NCBI RefSeq assembly: GCF_013415905.1
Contig: NZ_CP058909.1
Span: 2,480,001-2,544,000, forward strand
Direction: 5' to 3'
From: Halosimplex pelagicum
GTDB taxonomy: Archaea; Halobacteriota; Halobacteria; Halobacteriales; Haloarculaceae
Length of the DNA stretch: 64,000 bases
The notes beneath the pieces are model-generated. The model was not told where the DNA came from, made no database searches, and worked only from the letters and a program-made list of their open reading frames with translations. The position numbers and the translations under genes are program-made. Positions 16,786 through 24,726 of the stretch are shown in pieces. Each line of letters begins with the position of its first letter. Position 1 is the first letter of the stretch.

Positions 16786-17386
16786 AGACGGACGAAGCCA
16801 CAGGTACGGCGACGACCGACAGACGTACGTTCCAATCAGCACCATTTTCAGCGACACAACCGACGAAGGATGCCGGGTATGCGGAAACCCAGTTACAGAC
16901 CCTTTCAAGCTCTACTGCAGCCGGTACTGCAAGAATCTGGCCGAAGCTATCCACTCTCTACTAACTTGGGAGTCGGTACGAACATTCGTTCGAGACCATC
17001 GCGACGATCGAACCTGCCAGCGATGTGAACGCAAGTCAGGCGAGGACCTTCCTGATAACGTATTCTTAGAAGTCGACCACATCAAGCCGATAAGCAAGGG
17101 AGGTCACCCATTCGACCCCCGAAACCTCCAGACCCTCTGCGAACCCTGCCACGACATCAAGGGAACTTCAATCGAGGACTTCCGCGACAAAGACCCGAAA
17201 GAAGCACCAAAGAAACAGGAGTTCGCAAAGACAGTACTGAGCGATTTTACCGACGCAGAACCAGAACCAGATGGTCCGTCGTTGCTTGAATTGGGAAAGC
17301 AATCTGAGAGAGACGATACACCTTCAGCGTTAGAACTGGGCAGGGAACAGTCCGAAAACAACGACGGCGTTGACAGGAGCGAGTAG
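16778..17386 (+). CDS. HNH endonuclease
   Basis: 202 residues. The HNH core is EVDHIKPISKGG (D100, H101), N117 in RNLQTLC, and CEPCH (121-125), with the outer zinc pair CQRC at 80-83. An additional N-terminal zinc knuckle (CRVCG at 32-36 with C47 and C51) precedes it. The last ~70 residues are acidic and repeat a LLELGKQSE / ALELGREQSE unit. It nicks or cuts DNA in most characterised relatives; here it is the third gene of an operon led by a CARF-like regulator, so a stress- or infection-induced nuclease is a reasonable inference. Confidence 0.85.
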   Translation: MIEDGRSHRYGDDRQTYVPISTIFSDTTDEGCRVCGNPVTDPFKLYCSRYCKNLAEAIHSLLTWESVRTFVRDHRDDRTCQRCERKSGEDLPDNVFLEVDHIKPISKGGHPFDPRNLQTLCEPCHDIKGTSIEDFRDKDPKEAPKKQEFAKTVLSDFTDAEPEPDGPSLLELGKQSERDDTPSALELGREQSENNDGVDRSE

Positions 17387-17387
17387 A

Positions 17388-17855
17388 CTACTTCTTTCCC
17401 AAGAGCAGTTCGTTCAAACTCTCCGATAGCGACTCGGCTTCCCCAACTGTCGAACGCGAGTCAGCATCCTCGACGATCGTATCCTCCGGTAGAACCGAAT
17501 CAACATCTACGTCGACATCTGCATCCGAGGCATCGGTTTCTTTCCACTCGGGAGCATCTTCCTCTCGGGGCAGCTCGACCAGCCTGTCGGCCACCTTTTC
17601 GACGTGGTGATCGTCGAGAAACAAGTAGTCCGCACCGTCACGATCCGCCAACATCACTCGGCTGACCGTGCCCCGAACTTCGTACGTACCCGGTTCTTCA
17701 GGAAAGGATATTTCGCCACCAGCACTCAATTCAAGGGGCAAATCCCGATACGGACGGTCAACTCCAAGATTGCCATCCTCATCCTGCAAGACGCGAATTC
17801 GCACAGAATCTCCCGAGCTGGGAGCAGAACGCCCATCGACGAGATTGTGTTCCAT
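17388..17855 (-). CDS. Hypothetical acidic protein, possible OB-like fold
   Basis: 155 residues on the minus strand, converging on the HNH gene with 1 bp between the stops. The first ~95 residues contain five strands with patterns like 'SVRIRVLQDED', 'GTYEVRGTVSRVMLADRDGADYLFLDDHHVEKV', typical of small single-domain OB or Sm-like folds. The C-terminal ~60 residues are acidic and repetitive (DADVDVDVDS). A nucleic-acid-binding role is possible but not shown. Its promoter would be shared with the divergent gene at 17952. Confidence 0.6.
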   Translation of the reverse strand: MEHNLVDGRSAPSSGDSVRIRVLQDEDGNLGVDRPYRDLPLELSAGGEISFPEEPGTYEVRGTVSRVMLADRDGADYLFLDDHHVEKVADRLVELPREEDAPEWKETDASDADVDVDVDSVLPEDTIVEDADSRSTVGEAESLSESLNELLLGKK

Positions 17856-17924
17856 GCCTGAAAGAAAGGTTGGAGGAGTATTTGAATCTGTTCACCGGAC
17901 CATCAGCGCAAGCAAGATGAACTA

Positions 17925-17954
17925 TTTTTACCGTCCCGGTTGGGTGAGACTATG
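17925..17954 (+). promoter_or_regulatory. Shared promoter-like motif (copy e), 27 bp before the 17952 start
   Basis: TTTTTA, TCCCG ending at position 14, GGGTGAG at 18-24. It lies in a divergent intergenic region where no gene ends upstream, so it cannot be a terminator; the T-run at -27 fits a TATA-like element for a leaderless transcript. Confidence 0.6.
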
Positions 17955-18785
17955 AGTACGGAGAAGGCTGCCTCAGCAGCAGGAGCAGACAACCAGAAAG
18001 AGGAACTATTCGGCCAGCTTCCAGACGAAGTGAGCGGTTGGAGGAAACACAGTCGAAAACCGGGCGAAACGCTCTTCGAGTATTGGAAGAAGGGTTCAAC
18101 CCACATCGTCGGAGCTTACGAACAGATCGTCGCCAAGCAACTGAGAGATGGCGAGATTCGGGTAACAAAACGCACCTACGACCAATTCAGTCATCTACTG
18201 AATACTCGAAACCTCATCGAGAAGTCGCCCGACGACACACACCGCCTGTGGCGAACTGCGAAAGAACGTATGGAAGAGTTCCCCGGCAACGAAGCATTCG
18301 ACGAACCCCCGAAATTACCCGACGCTATCGGAGAGTGGGAACTCGTCTCTGAAAGCCACGAAGAGCCGTTAGAGGTGACCACGTGGGAACGACCATTCGG
18401 AACTGCCGAACTCGACGTCGAACAGACCGACGTGGTCGCTCACTACTCCCACACAAAGCGCCCACACCAGATTCGGTATCGTGAGCCGGACACGGACGCA
18501 GAGATCGTCGTCGACGGAGTTCCACGCACCAGCGCCTTCGAGATAGCGATAAACTCCTTGAACGCCCTCACAGCGCCCGTTAGCGAAATGGTGCCTCAGC
18601 AGGATACACTAGAGTCCGTGAAAGGGATCGGACCAGCGAAAAGCCGCCAGTTCATCCTACTCGGTATCACAAGCCCCGAGGACCTGAGGAGTTACCTGGA
18701 GTCAGACTCACCGCCAGTAAATCACCATCACGATGAAGCAATCAAGAAACTCCTGACGACGATCATCAGAGAGCAATTCCTGTAG
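17952..18785 (+). CDS. Helix-hairpin-helix protein (277 aa)
   Basis: The C-terminal segment from residue ~218 (LESVKGIGPAKSRQFILLG) is a helix-hairpin-helix motif of the kind that binds DNA backbone, followed by a short 'ITSPEDLRSYL' helix as in repeated HhH domains. The first ~200 residues contain a beta-rich region (EWELVSESHEEPLEVTTWERPFG, QTDVVAHYSHTKRPHQIRYREP) and a helix-turn-helix-like stretch near residue 65, but no nuclease motif I can name. Inference: a DNA-binding accessory protein. Start at ATG 17952; a TTG four codons earlier is less likely. Confidence 0.68.
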   Translation: MSTEKAASAAGADNQKEELFGQLPDEVSGWRKHSRKPGETLFEYWKKGSTHIVGAYEQIVAKQLRDGEIRVTKRTYDQFSHLLNTRNLIEKSPDDTHRLWRTAKERMEEFPGNEAFDEPPKLPDAIGEWELVSESHEEPLEVTTWERPFGTAELDVEQTDVVAHYSHTKRPHQIRYREPDTDAEIVVDGVPRTSAFEIAINSLNALTAPVSEMVPQQDTLESVKGIGPAKSRQFILLGITSPEDLRSYLESDSPPVNHHHDEAIKKLLTTIIREQFL

Positions 18786-18851
18786 ACTACAGGGCTGTAT
18801 AGTTCGTTATATCTGGCCGGTCTATAATTCACAGAGAGGCAGGAGAGAGGG

Positions 18852-19292
18852 TTAGGATACTGGGTTGAGGTCAGCGCGTTCGCTGATCCAGTCTCCGAAT
18901 AGAATCCCGTCATCAAGTGGGATATCGTACCACGTCTGCCGTCGTTTGGCCGGGGCGGTATCTTTGTTCGGAGTGCCGTCCGTTTGCACCCGGCCGGCGG
19001 AATACACGTAGGCGTTCCCCAGGCGTGGGGTATCGAAGAAGACAGCCACAGGGCAATCATGCGCGTCGGCGCGACGGACGACGCGGGCGGGGAACGAAGC
19101 CAGATCCTTGTACGGATACGCTTTCGTGATGCAGTAAACCGGACCTCTGCACGTCTTTATCTTCAGGCAGTACACGCCACGCTCGTCTCTGAACACACGG
19201 ATTGTCGGCATCCCCCACTGGGCAGCGTTCTCTCGCAGGACACTGATTTTGCTTTTCGTAGACTCCGCTTGGGCGGGGTGCTGCCCAGGCAT
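18852..19292 (-). CDS. Hypothetical protein, conserved-looking alpha/beta domain
   Basis: 146 residues on the minus strand. The central part 'GVYCLKIKTCRGPVYCITKAYPYKDLASFPARVVRRADAHDCPVAVFFDTPRLGNAYVYSAGRV' alternates strands and a helix with a D and K spacing that faintly recalls PD-(D/E)XK nucleases, without a clear catalytic set. The second half is loop-rich with WYDIPLDDGILFGDW near the end. It converges on the HhH gene and diverges from the VirB4-like gene. Confidence 0.6.
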   Translation of the reverse strand: MPGQHPAQAESTKSKISVLRENAAQWGMPTIRVFRDERGVYCLKIKTCRGPVYCITKAYPYKDLASFPARVVRRADAHDCPVAVFFDTPRLGNAYVYSAGRVQTDGTPNKDTAPAKRRQTWYDIPLDDGILFGDWISERADLNPVS

Positions 19293-19455
19293 TGTGATTA
19301 GTTCACATCGCGGCGTCTTATACGTTACCCCCTGTTGGGCGCTGGAGTCAGTTATGTTCGTAGATTCGTAGATGGGACACGCTTACCACATCCCAGATCA
19401 CCTTAGGAGCCGTGACATTAATGCTATATCAGTGCTATGAGAGTAACGTAGTCAA

Positions 19456-20730
19456 ATGCCCAGTGTGAGTATATCGGAATGGCTCAAAGGCCTCCTCGAC
19501 GAGAAAGTCGAACGAGAAGGCCACACAAGCTTTGACTCTGCAATTCGCTCTCTCGCCTATGAAGCAGGCGAACACAGGCGAGACACTCAACCAACCACGA
19601 CACGAAGCTCAACAGACGTCCATCCAACGGACCCGTTCGACACACTCGGTCAGATCGTCGGTCGGTTCGGTGGCATAGGAAGCAAGAAGAACCTAAAGCA
19701 GAAAATGGACATCCACCGCCTAACGGGGCTGTATCCTGATATAACGACGATAGCAATTTCCCCGACCGGGCATTTCGAGACCTTCAGTGAGTTTGACCGA
19801 GTCACCGAACACAACATCTCGAACAGCGGTATCAACCCGCTCACCATCACGCAGCCGGCAAATCCAGTGGCCAGTAACCAAGAGCACATACAGACATCTG
19901 TGTCCCAAGTGGTCTCCCACCTACGCGCCTTCCTCATCAATGGAGAGGGAGCAGGAAACGAGGAGGCCCAAATCGGCGCGCTTCAGAAGGCGGTCTTTCA
20001 GTTATACGAACTAGGCGGATACACGGAGGAAGAAGCATCCCCTCAGGAGGAACAGCCAACATTGGCGGACCTCCACGAAACGCTCGATAGATTAACGGAT
20101 GACCCGGAGGAGTCTAATACTGTACGAGAGGCTGCCAGTAGCCTCGTCAAAACCCTTGATGAGCACAAAGCTGGAGACGTATACAGACTACTCAACAAGT
20201 CGGGCCGCCTCGGGATCAAGGAGAACGAGATGAATCTCATACAGCTATCAGATATCACTGGTAGTACCCACGCGCAGGTGGTGAACTCGGTAGCGGTACT
20301 GAACGCCATTCGTGAAGGACAGGCCATCTCTGGTCCTGTTCTCATCGTGCTCGACGGGGCACACTACTACTTCAGCCAGAATCCGTTCCGAGAGGTGCTC
20401 TGCCAGGAGTTTAGACACGCTCGGCATCACAACATCGCCTACGACTACAACACCCAACGCCTTGCTGATGTCTCTCGTGAAGGCGAGTCAGTCATCCATG
20501 AAACCAGTGTAGTCGAGATACACCCACCATACCGTGCTGAAGAAGAGGCGGGGGGCGAGGAAATGGGGTTGGAATCCAGTCTGTCTGAGGAACACTGGGA
20601 GTTCCTGGATATGCCTCCTGGTGAGGCACCAGTAGAGTATCTCCAACGGACGAAAGAAACCGGGTGGAGTATCTGCGCCTACAATCCGCAGGGGAGAGAG
20701 AAAGAGCTCCTCCAGCAGCACTTCAACTGA
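19456..20730 (+). CDS. VirB4/HerA-like ATPase fold with degenerate P-loop and RHH-like N-terminus
   Basis: Residues 1-40 (VSISEWLKGLLDEKVEREGH then SFDSAIRSLAYEAG) have the pattern of haloarchaeal ribbon-helix-helix antitoxin-type domains. From residue 70 the chain follows the VirB4/TraC plan. GGIGSKKN (72-79) sits where GxxGxGKS is expected; 'PDITTIAISPTGHFETFSEF' matches the 'vidP.geY' step, 'GINPLTI' the next step, 'PTLADLHETLDRL' the helical insert, and VLIVLDGAHYYF (295-306) the Walker B box (LDEAH in active enzymes). P-loop and Walker B are both altered, so ATP hydrolysis is doubtful. Relatives drive conjugation or DNA translocation. Here it may be a structural or regulatory paralogue. 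No conjugation operon adjoins it. Confidence 0.6.
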   Translation: MPSVSISEWLKGLLDEKVEREGHTSFDSAIRSLAYEAGEHRRDTQPTTTRSSTDVHPTDPFDTLGQIVGRFGGIGSKKNLKQKMDIHRLTGLYPDITTIAISPTGHFETFSEFDRVTEHNISNSGINPLTITQPANPVASNQEHIQTSVSQVVSHLRAFLINGEGAGNEEAQIGALQKAVFQLYELGGYTEEEASPQEEQPTLADLHETLDRLTDDPEESNTVREAASSLVKTLDEHKAGDVYRLLNKSGRLGIKENEMNLIQLSDITGSTHAQVVNSVAVLNAIREGQAISGPVLIVLDGAHYYFSQNPFREVLCQEFRHARHHNIAYDYNTQRLADVSREGESVIHETSVVEIHPPYRAEEEAGGEEMGLESSLSEEHWEFLDMPPGEAPVEYLQRTKETGWSICAYNPQGREKELLQQHFN

Positions 20731-20769
20731 CGAGAATGCGCGAGGCGTATCGGTTCTCGAGTCTTGTCG

Positions 20770-21078
20770 CTATCCCTTACGGAAGCCGACAGCAGCGCCA
20801 ACCGCGAGACCGCCACCAACCGGAAGCGACGAGATGAGGTTCACGGCAACCGGTGGCATTCCTCCGCCGTCTCCCGCTGTGATGACGGCCATGTTCTGGA
20901 CCGCTTCCCAGTTGACGGTGATGACGCCCTGCTGTTCGAAGTATGCGAGGACCGCCGCATGGACGCCCGCAAGTATGGCGACCAGCTTGATGACCTTCTT
21001 GACGGCGAAACCGATCACAGCTCCGACGACCATTCCTCCTCCGCCTTGAGCAGCGAGTTGTGGTGCGTTGATTTCCAT
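20770..21078 (-). CDS. FUN14-family membrane protein
   Basis: 102 residues with the FUN14 pattern: a glycine-rich first helix (GGGGMVVGAVIGFAVKKVIKL), a second helix with 'AGVHAAVLAYFEQQGVITVNWEAV', and a final glycine-rich helix (LPVGGGLAVGAAVGFRKG). In eukaryotes FUN14 proteins sit in mitochondria; the function of the haloarchaeal family is unknown. It follows the TBP gene on the same strand with a 27-bp gap and is probably cotranscribed. Confidence 0.82.
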   Translation of the reverse strand: MEINAPQLAAQGGGGMVVGAVIGFAVKKVIKLVAILAGVHAAVLAYFEQQGVITVNWEAVQNMAVITAGDGGGMPPVAVNLISSLPVGGGLAVGAAVGFRKG

Positions 21079-21105
21079 CGACTCGCGAGTAAGAGGGGGG
21101 TGGAG

Positions 21106-21663
21106 TTATGCGGCGAGCCCCAGATCGTTGAGGCGGTTCTGGACGGTCTCGACAGCAGCGGACGCCTGATGCGTCTCCTTCCCGCCAGTGATGACCGCCT
21201 TCCCGGACCCGAACAGAAGTGCGACTACTTCGGGGTCGTCCATCCGGTAGACGAGACCGGGGAACTGTTCGGGTTCGTACTCGACGTTCTCCAGGCCGAG
21301 GCCGATCGCGATAGCGTTGAGGTTCAGTTGCTCTCCGAGATCGGCGCTCGAGACGATGTTCTGAACCTCGATGTCTGGGTCAGGGGTCACGTCGACACCG
21401 AGGTCGCGGAGTTCGCTGACCACCTGGTTCAGCGCCTCGTGGACTTCGTCGATCGCCTTCGCTCCGGTCGTGACGACCTGCCCGCTACGGAAAACGAGCG
21501 TGGCTGCCTTCGGGTCTTGAGTACGGTACACGAGTCCGGGGAAGTTCTCGGGGTCGTAGTGGGCCGCTGGCAGGTCTTCCGACAGCTGGCTCAGGTTGAG
21601 CTCCTGTTCGAGCGACGTGGATGCCACTACGTTCTCTATCTGGACGCTTTCTTCCGTTGGCAT
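21106..21663 (-). CDS. tbp: TATA-binding protein
   Basis: 185 residues, the normal length of archaeal TBP. Two direct repeats are plain: 'IENVVASTSL...NFPGLVYRTQDPKAATLVFRSGQVVTTGAK' and 'VQNIVSSADL...QFPGLVYRMDDPEVVALLFGSGKAVITGGK', including the paired FPGLVYR strands and the conserved phenylalanines that kink the DNA. Start is ATG at 21663. Its own promoter has a canonical TTTTATAAGG about 30 bases upstream on the minus strand. Haloarchaea often carry several plasmid-borne TBPs that direct subsets of promoters. This one lies on an element where many genes share an unusual T5 promoter-like motif. FUN14 follows in the same operon. Confidence 0.95.
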   Translation of the reverse strand: MPTEESVQIENVVASTSLEQELNLSQLSEDLPAAHYDPENFPGLVYRTQDPKAATLVFRSGQVVTTGAKAIDEVHEALNQVVSELRDLGVDVTPDPDIEVQNIVSSADLGEQLNLNAIAIGLGLENVEYEPEQFPGLVYRMDDPEVVALLFGSGKAVITGGKETHQASAAVETVQNRLNDLGLAA

Positions 21664-21737
21664 ACATATTCGATGGACGCAATCCCTTATAAAATCTCGT
21701 CTTTGCCCACCATCTTGGAGTAGAATAGTCGCGGTTG

Positions 21738-21772
21738 TTTTTGCCCCCCGATTAGTGGTAGAGGGTTCTGAG
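21738..21772 (+). promoter_or_regulatory. Shared promoter-like motif (copy f), in the tbp divergent region
   Basis: TTTTTG, CCCCG ending at position 13, GTAGAG from position 21. It is 36 bases before the ATG at 21774. The neighbouring tbp gene points the other way, so no upstream gene ends here. Confidence 0.6.
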
Positions 21773-21773
21773 T

Positions 21774-22217
21774 ATGATACACACGGATACTGGATGGAAC
21801 ACACAGGCGATCGCTTTGGGTGTGGGTCGTGATGGAATCGACCCGGCCACCGCAGCAATTCTGGTTCGAGAATTCGAGTCCTGTCCCGAGTGTGGGGCTG
21901 GAATCGACCCAGACGCAGGAGATGCTCTTCGAGAAGACCGAGACGCCATCTGGGAAAACGATGCCCGGTACAAGTCCAACGCCCAGGAGTGCGAGAACTG
22001 CGGCTCCCAGTTACGGATCTTTGTCGAGGAGAAAGCCATCAGTGTGGTCCGCGAGGAACAGCTTCCAGACAACGCCAGCGAGAACGAGACACTACATTTC
22101 GTTCCGGTCGAGGGAGACGATTCGTACCTCCAGATCAACACCTTCCACCTGAACGTCAGTCAAGCAACGCCAAGGCAGTCTGATTCCAGCAGTTCCCCGA
22201 CGCCTGCGGATTACTGA
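21774..22217 (+). CDS. Hypothetical zinc-ribbon protein
   Basis: 147 residues with CPECG (about residue 37) and CENCG (about residue 74), a four-cysteine zinc ribbon split by a helix rich in acidic residues (DAGDALREDRDAIWENDARYK). A short beta segment and a Ser/Pro-rich tail follow. Such ribbons are common in archaeal regulators and toxin-type proteins; no family recognised. It starts an apparent operon: the nucleotidyltransferase gene begins 9 bp after its stop. Confidence 0.65.
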   Translation: MIHTDTGWNTQAIALGVGRDGIDPATAAILVREFESCPECGAGIDPDAGDALREDRDAIWENDARYKSNAQECENCGSQLRIFVEEKAISVVREEQLPDNASENETLHFVPVEGDDSYLQINTFHLNVSQATPRQSDSSSSPTPADY

Positions 22218-22226
22218 GTCCCGACA

Positions 22227-22700
22227 ATGCCCGATGCTTCTCCTCCCGTGAGTACCTGCCTGAACAGGGTAGAGCGAAACGGAGACACACCGCACTCCGA
22301 GTTAGCTCCTGCTGTTCGGGATAGATTGACGGACGTCGATTTCGGACAGCTACTGCGGACTGCTCGGGACGCACTCGACGAATTTGTGCAGGCTGTCAAT
22401 GGAGAGCAAAACACCGTCGAGTTCGTCGGAATCGTCATGGTGGGTTCATTCCTCACAGTGGAGTTTGAACCTCACCAAAGCGACCTTGATGTCTACCTTC
22501 TCACTGATGACGCTTTCAGTGACGAAGATGCGTTCTGCCGAATGCTCTTAGACCCAAGTTCCGCATATCGGCACCAGCTCTACCATACTATTCCACAGAA
22601 CACGACCTACGTAGACCCGCTCGGGATGTGGGTTAAAGGAGCACACTGGAACGCAATTCGCGAGCCATCCCTGACTCTCGTGCGAGGTGATGAACAATGA
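22227..22700 (+). CDS. Nucleotidyltransferase-fold protein (MNT-like)
   Basis: 157 residues. The segment 'FVGIVMVGSFLTVEFEPHQSDLDVYLLTDD' is the signature of pol-beta-type nucleotidyltransferases: GS in the glycine loop, then SDLDVYL with two Asp as metal ligands. A third carboxylate would be expected on a later strand (candidates around 'YVDPLG'). These small proteins commonly transfer a nucleotide to another protein, as in the HEPN/MNT and AbiEii/AbiEi pairs, or to an antibiotic. It overlaps the next gene by 4 bp (ATGA), so the two are translationally coupled. Confidence 0.75.
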   Translation: MPDASPPVSTCLNRVERNGDTPHSELAPAVRDRLTDVDFGQLLRTARDALDEFVQAVNGEQNTVEFVGIVMVGSFLTVEFEPHQSDLDVYLLTDDAFSDEDAFCRMLLDPSSAYRHQLYHTIPQNTTYVDPLGMWVKGAHWNAIREPSLTLVRGDEQ

Positions 22701-23281
22701 CGGACAGGCTAACCGGTGTAGCGCAGTCCATCTACACGAGAGATCTCCCCGGCGAGCCTCGATCGGCGGCAACACGCAGAGGGCTGATGGAGACGATCAC
22801 GAACACGTTTCCAGACGCAGAATTCGCCGGTCACGGAAAGGGCCGGATCGTCGTCTGGTTGCCGAGTATCCCTCATCGGGTGTTGACCGAAGACGAACGC
22901 AGCACCGTACACGACGGCGTGGTGGTGAAGTTCGCCTACAACGTGGACCACGACGACGATGGGTTGCGACAGAACAGAACCGAGGCAAGCATCTGGGAGC
23001 AGGGGTCGCCCGTAATCGATACGGAGTATCTCGCCCCCGTGCTCGGAACGGGAGCAGAACAGAAGTGGCTGATAATGCCGTATCGGGACCTCATCCCGTC
23101 TACCGCACAGTTTGAGGACATAATGCTCGAGATATTCGGCGAGCTCCCGACGGGCGATCTCGGTGCGAAGAGTAGTTGGGGGCTCACCGGAGAGAACACA
23201 ATCGAGTGCTGTGACTACGGGCGCTGTCCGATAACCACCACAGACGATTCAACGAACACCCATGCAAACATCTCTGTTTGA
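22697..23281 (+). CDS. Minimal kinase-like fold protein
   Basis: 194 residues. The order of elements recalls a compact protein-kinase/phosphotransferase fold. A strand pair with lysine (GVVVKFAYNVD), a helix with conserved N and E (GLRQNRTEASIWEQ), a hinge-like 'KWLIMPYRDL', a helix, then 'SWGLTGENTIECCDYG', which resembles the N-x-G and DFG metal-binding segment with CCDYG in place of V-D-F-G. A clear HRD-type catalytic loop is missing. Either it is a pseudokinase or a very reduced one. Coupled to the nucleotidyltransferase upstream (ATGA) and overlapped by 20 bp with the methyltransferase downstream. Confidence 0.5.
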   Translation: MTDRLTGVAQSIYTRDLPGEPRSAATRRGLMETITNTFPDAEFAGHGKGRIVVWLPSIPHRVLTEDERSTVHDGVVVKFAYNVDHDDDGLRQNRTEASIWEQGSPVIDTEYLAPVLGTGAEQKWLIMPYRDLIPSTAQFEDIMLEIFGELPTGDLGAKSSWGLTGENTIECCDYGRCPITTTDDSTNTHANISV

Positions 23282-24692
23282 CCACAACGGTATCACCAGC
23301 GAACTGAGCGAAATCGACTGGAGTTTCAACGGCGTCGATACGAAGTACCTCACTCACGGGCTCCACCGGTATCCGGCCCGAATGATTCCACAGATTCCGA
23401 GAGCGTTGTTCAACACCTGGACGGACAAGGGCGTTCTCAGCCCCGGCGATACGGTCTTCGATCCGTTCGCCGGCAGCGGGACAACCGCCGTTGAAGCTCG
23501 ACTCCACGGGATGAACGCCATCGCGACCGACATCAATCCATTTGCCTGCCTGCTTTCTCGAGGGAAAGCAACCCCTGGCGATATCGATTCCATCGAAGCC
23601 GCGATCGGTCGCTGCCTCGGTCCAGACTGGACGTACCGTGAGCGGTTCATCGACCAGAATCACAACGAGGCCGTTCAACAACAGCGGACACGATGGGGTG
23701 AAGACGTCTATCCCGAGGACCTCGACTCGAACAAGAACCACGACGCCTACGCCGTCAAGAAAGGCTGGTTCCCGGAACGCCAGCTGGCGAAGATCGAATC
23801 GATGCAGCGACTCCTAACTGAACTCCGTGCAGAGTTCGACTACAAGACGGTTCGATTCCTGCGGATCGCGCTATCGCAGACCGCCCGAGAAATCAGTTAT
23901 CAGCGCGATTCGGAGTTCAAGCGCCACCGGATACCGGAAGACGAACGGGCAGACCACAATCCGCCGTTTACCGAGACATTCATCGAGGTTCTCACTGAGA
24001 ACGTCGAGAAGGCGCGAGCCTACACGGAGAAAGTAAATCCAACTGCCGAAGCAGATATCCAGCACGCGGACTGTCGGAACCCGGACCTGTTAGAGCCGAA
24101 CAGCATGGATGCCATCATTTGCTCGCCGCCCTATGGCGATCACCCGACAACGGTCGCCTACGGCCAGTTCAGCCAAGACCCGGCCGCAACAGCGACCCCT
24201 CTGGACGTCGACCAGATGAAAGACGTTGACCCGTCCGGGCTCGGCGGGCGTGACTCGGTTGCATCTGTCTCATTCGAGACGGTCACCAGCTGGTCATCGA
24301 CACTACAGAAGACGCGGGAAACGCTCCAGGCGAACGACGGTCGCGACGACGACGTCCTCTCCTTCTTCACGGACTACGCCGAGACGCTCCTTCAGATGTC
24401 TCGCGTGATCAAACCGGAGCAGCCTGTCGCCATCGTAGTCGGGAACAGGACCGTATCGCGAACCCCGATTCCGATGCACATGATCACGACGGAAATCGCA
24501 CTCGAGGCCGGACTGAAACACCAACATACCTTTGCACGTTCTATCCCGTCGAAGACACTCCCGATGAAGAACGCGCCAGAAAACGTCCCTGGGCAATCTG
24601 GAGAGATGATCGCCGATGAATACGTCCTCGTCTTCCAAGGGACAGAGAACGTCGACACGGCGCTAATAGATGGTGTCCTGCGAGACAAGTAG
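23262..24692 (+). CDS. DNA methyltransferase with DPFAGSGTT and SPPY motifs
   Basis: 476 residues. The AdoMet motif DPFAGSGTT (67-75) comes first, and the catalytic SPPY at about residue 288 follows a ~210-residue insert, so the order is I then IV, unlike the beta-order enzyme at 3279. SPPY is typical of N4-cytosine or some N6-adenine amino-methyltransferases. The start lies within the kinase-like gene, which makes this the third cistron of a coupled operon of nucleotidyltransferase, kinase-like protein and methyltransferase. No endonuclease is adjacent. The C-terminus carries 'FARSIPSKTLPMKNAPENVPGQ', a probable target-recognition segment. Confidence 0.88.
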   Translation: MQTSLFDHNGITSELSEIDWSFNGVDTKYLTHGLHRYPARMIPQIPRALFNTWTDKGVLSPGDTVFDPFAGSGTTAVEARLHGMNAIATDINPFACLLSRGKATPGDIDSIEAAIGRCLGPDWTYRERFIDQNHNEAVQQQRTRWGEDVYPEDLDSNKNHDAYAVKKGWFPERQLAKIESMQRLLTELRAEFDYKTVRFLRIALSQTAREISYQRDSEFKRHRIPEDERADHNPPFTETFIEVLTENVEKARAYTEKVNPTAEADIQHADCRNPDLLEPNSMDAIICSPPYGDHPTTVAYGQFSQDPAATATPLDVDQMKDVDPSGLGGRDSVASVSFETVTSWSSTLQKTRETLQANDGRDDDVLSFFTDYAETLLQMSRVIKPEQPVAIVVGNRTVSRTPIPMHMITTEIALEAGLKHQHTFARSIPSKTLPMKNAPENVPGQSGEMIADEYVLVFQGTENVDTALIDGVLRDK

Positions 24693-24697
24693 AGTGT

Positions 24698-24726
24698 TTT
24701 TTGAGCCCCGATGGGGGTGAAGGATG
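24698..24726 (+). promoter_or_regulatory. Shared promoter-like motif (copy g), overlapping the 24724 ATG
   Basis: TTTTTG, CCCCG ending at position 13, GGGGTGAAG ending at position 25. The T-run starts 26 bases before the ATG, as expected for a TATA-like element of a leaderless message. A preceding stop is close, so a terminator role is not excluded at this copy. Confidence 0.5.

Noticed and set aside
20764..21723. Long plus-strand frame
   Set aside because: It is antisense to both the FUN14 and TBP genes, which are clear; the predicted protein has no recognisable pattern.
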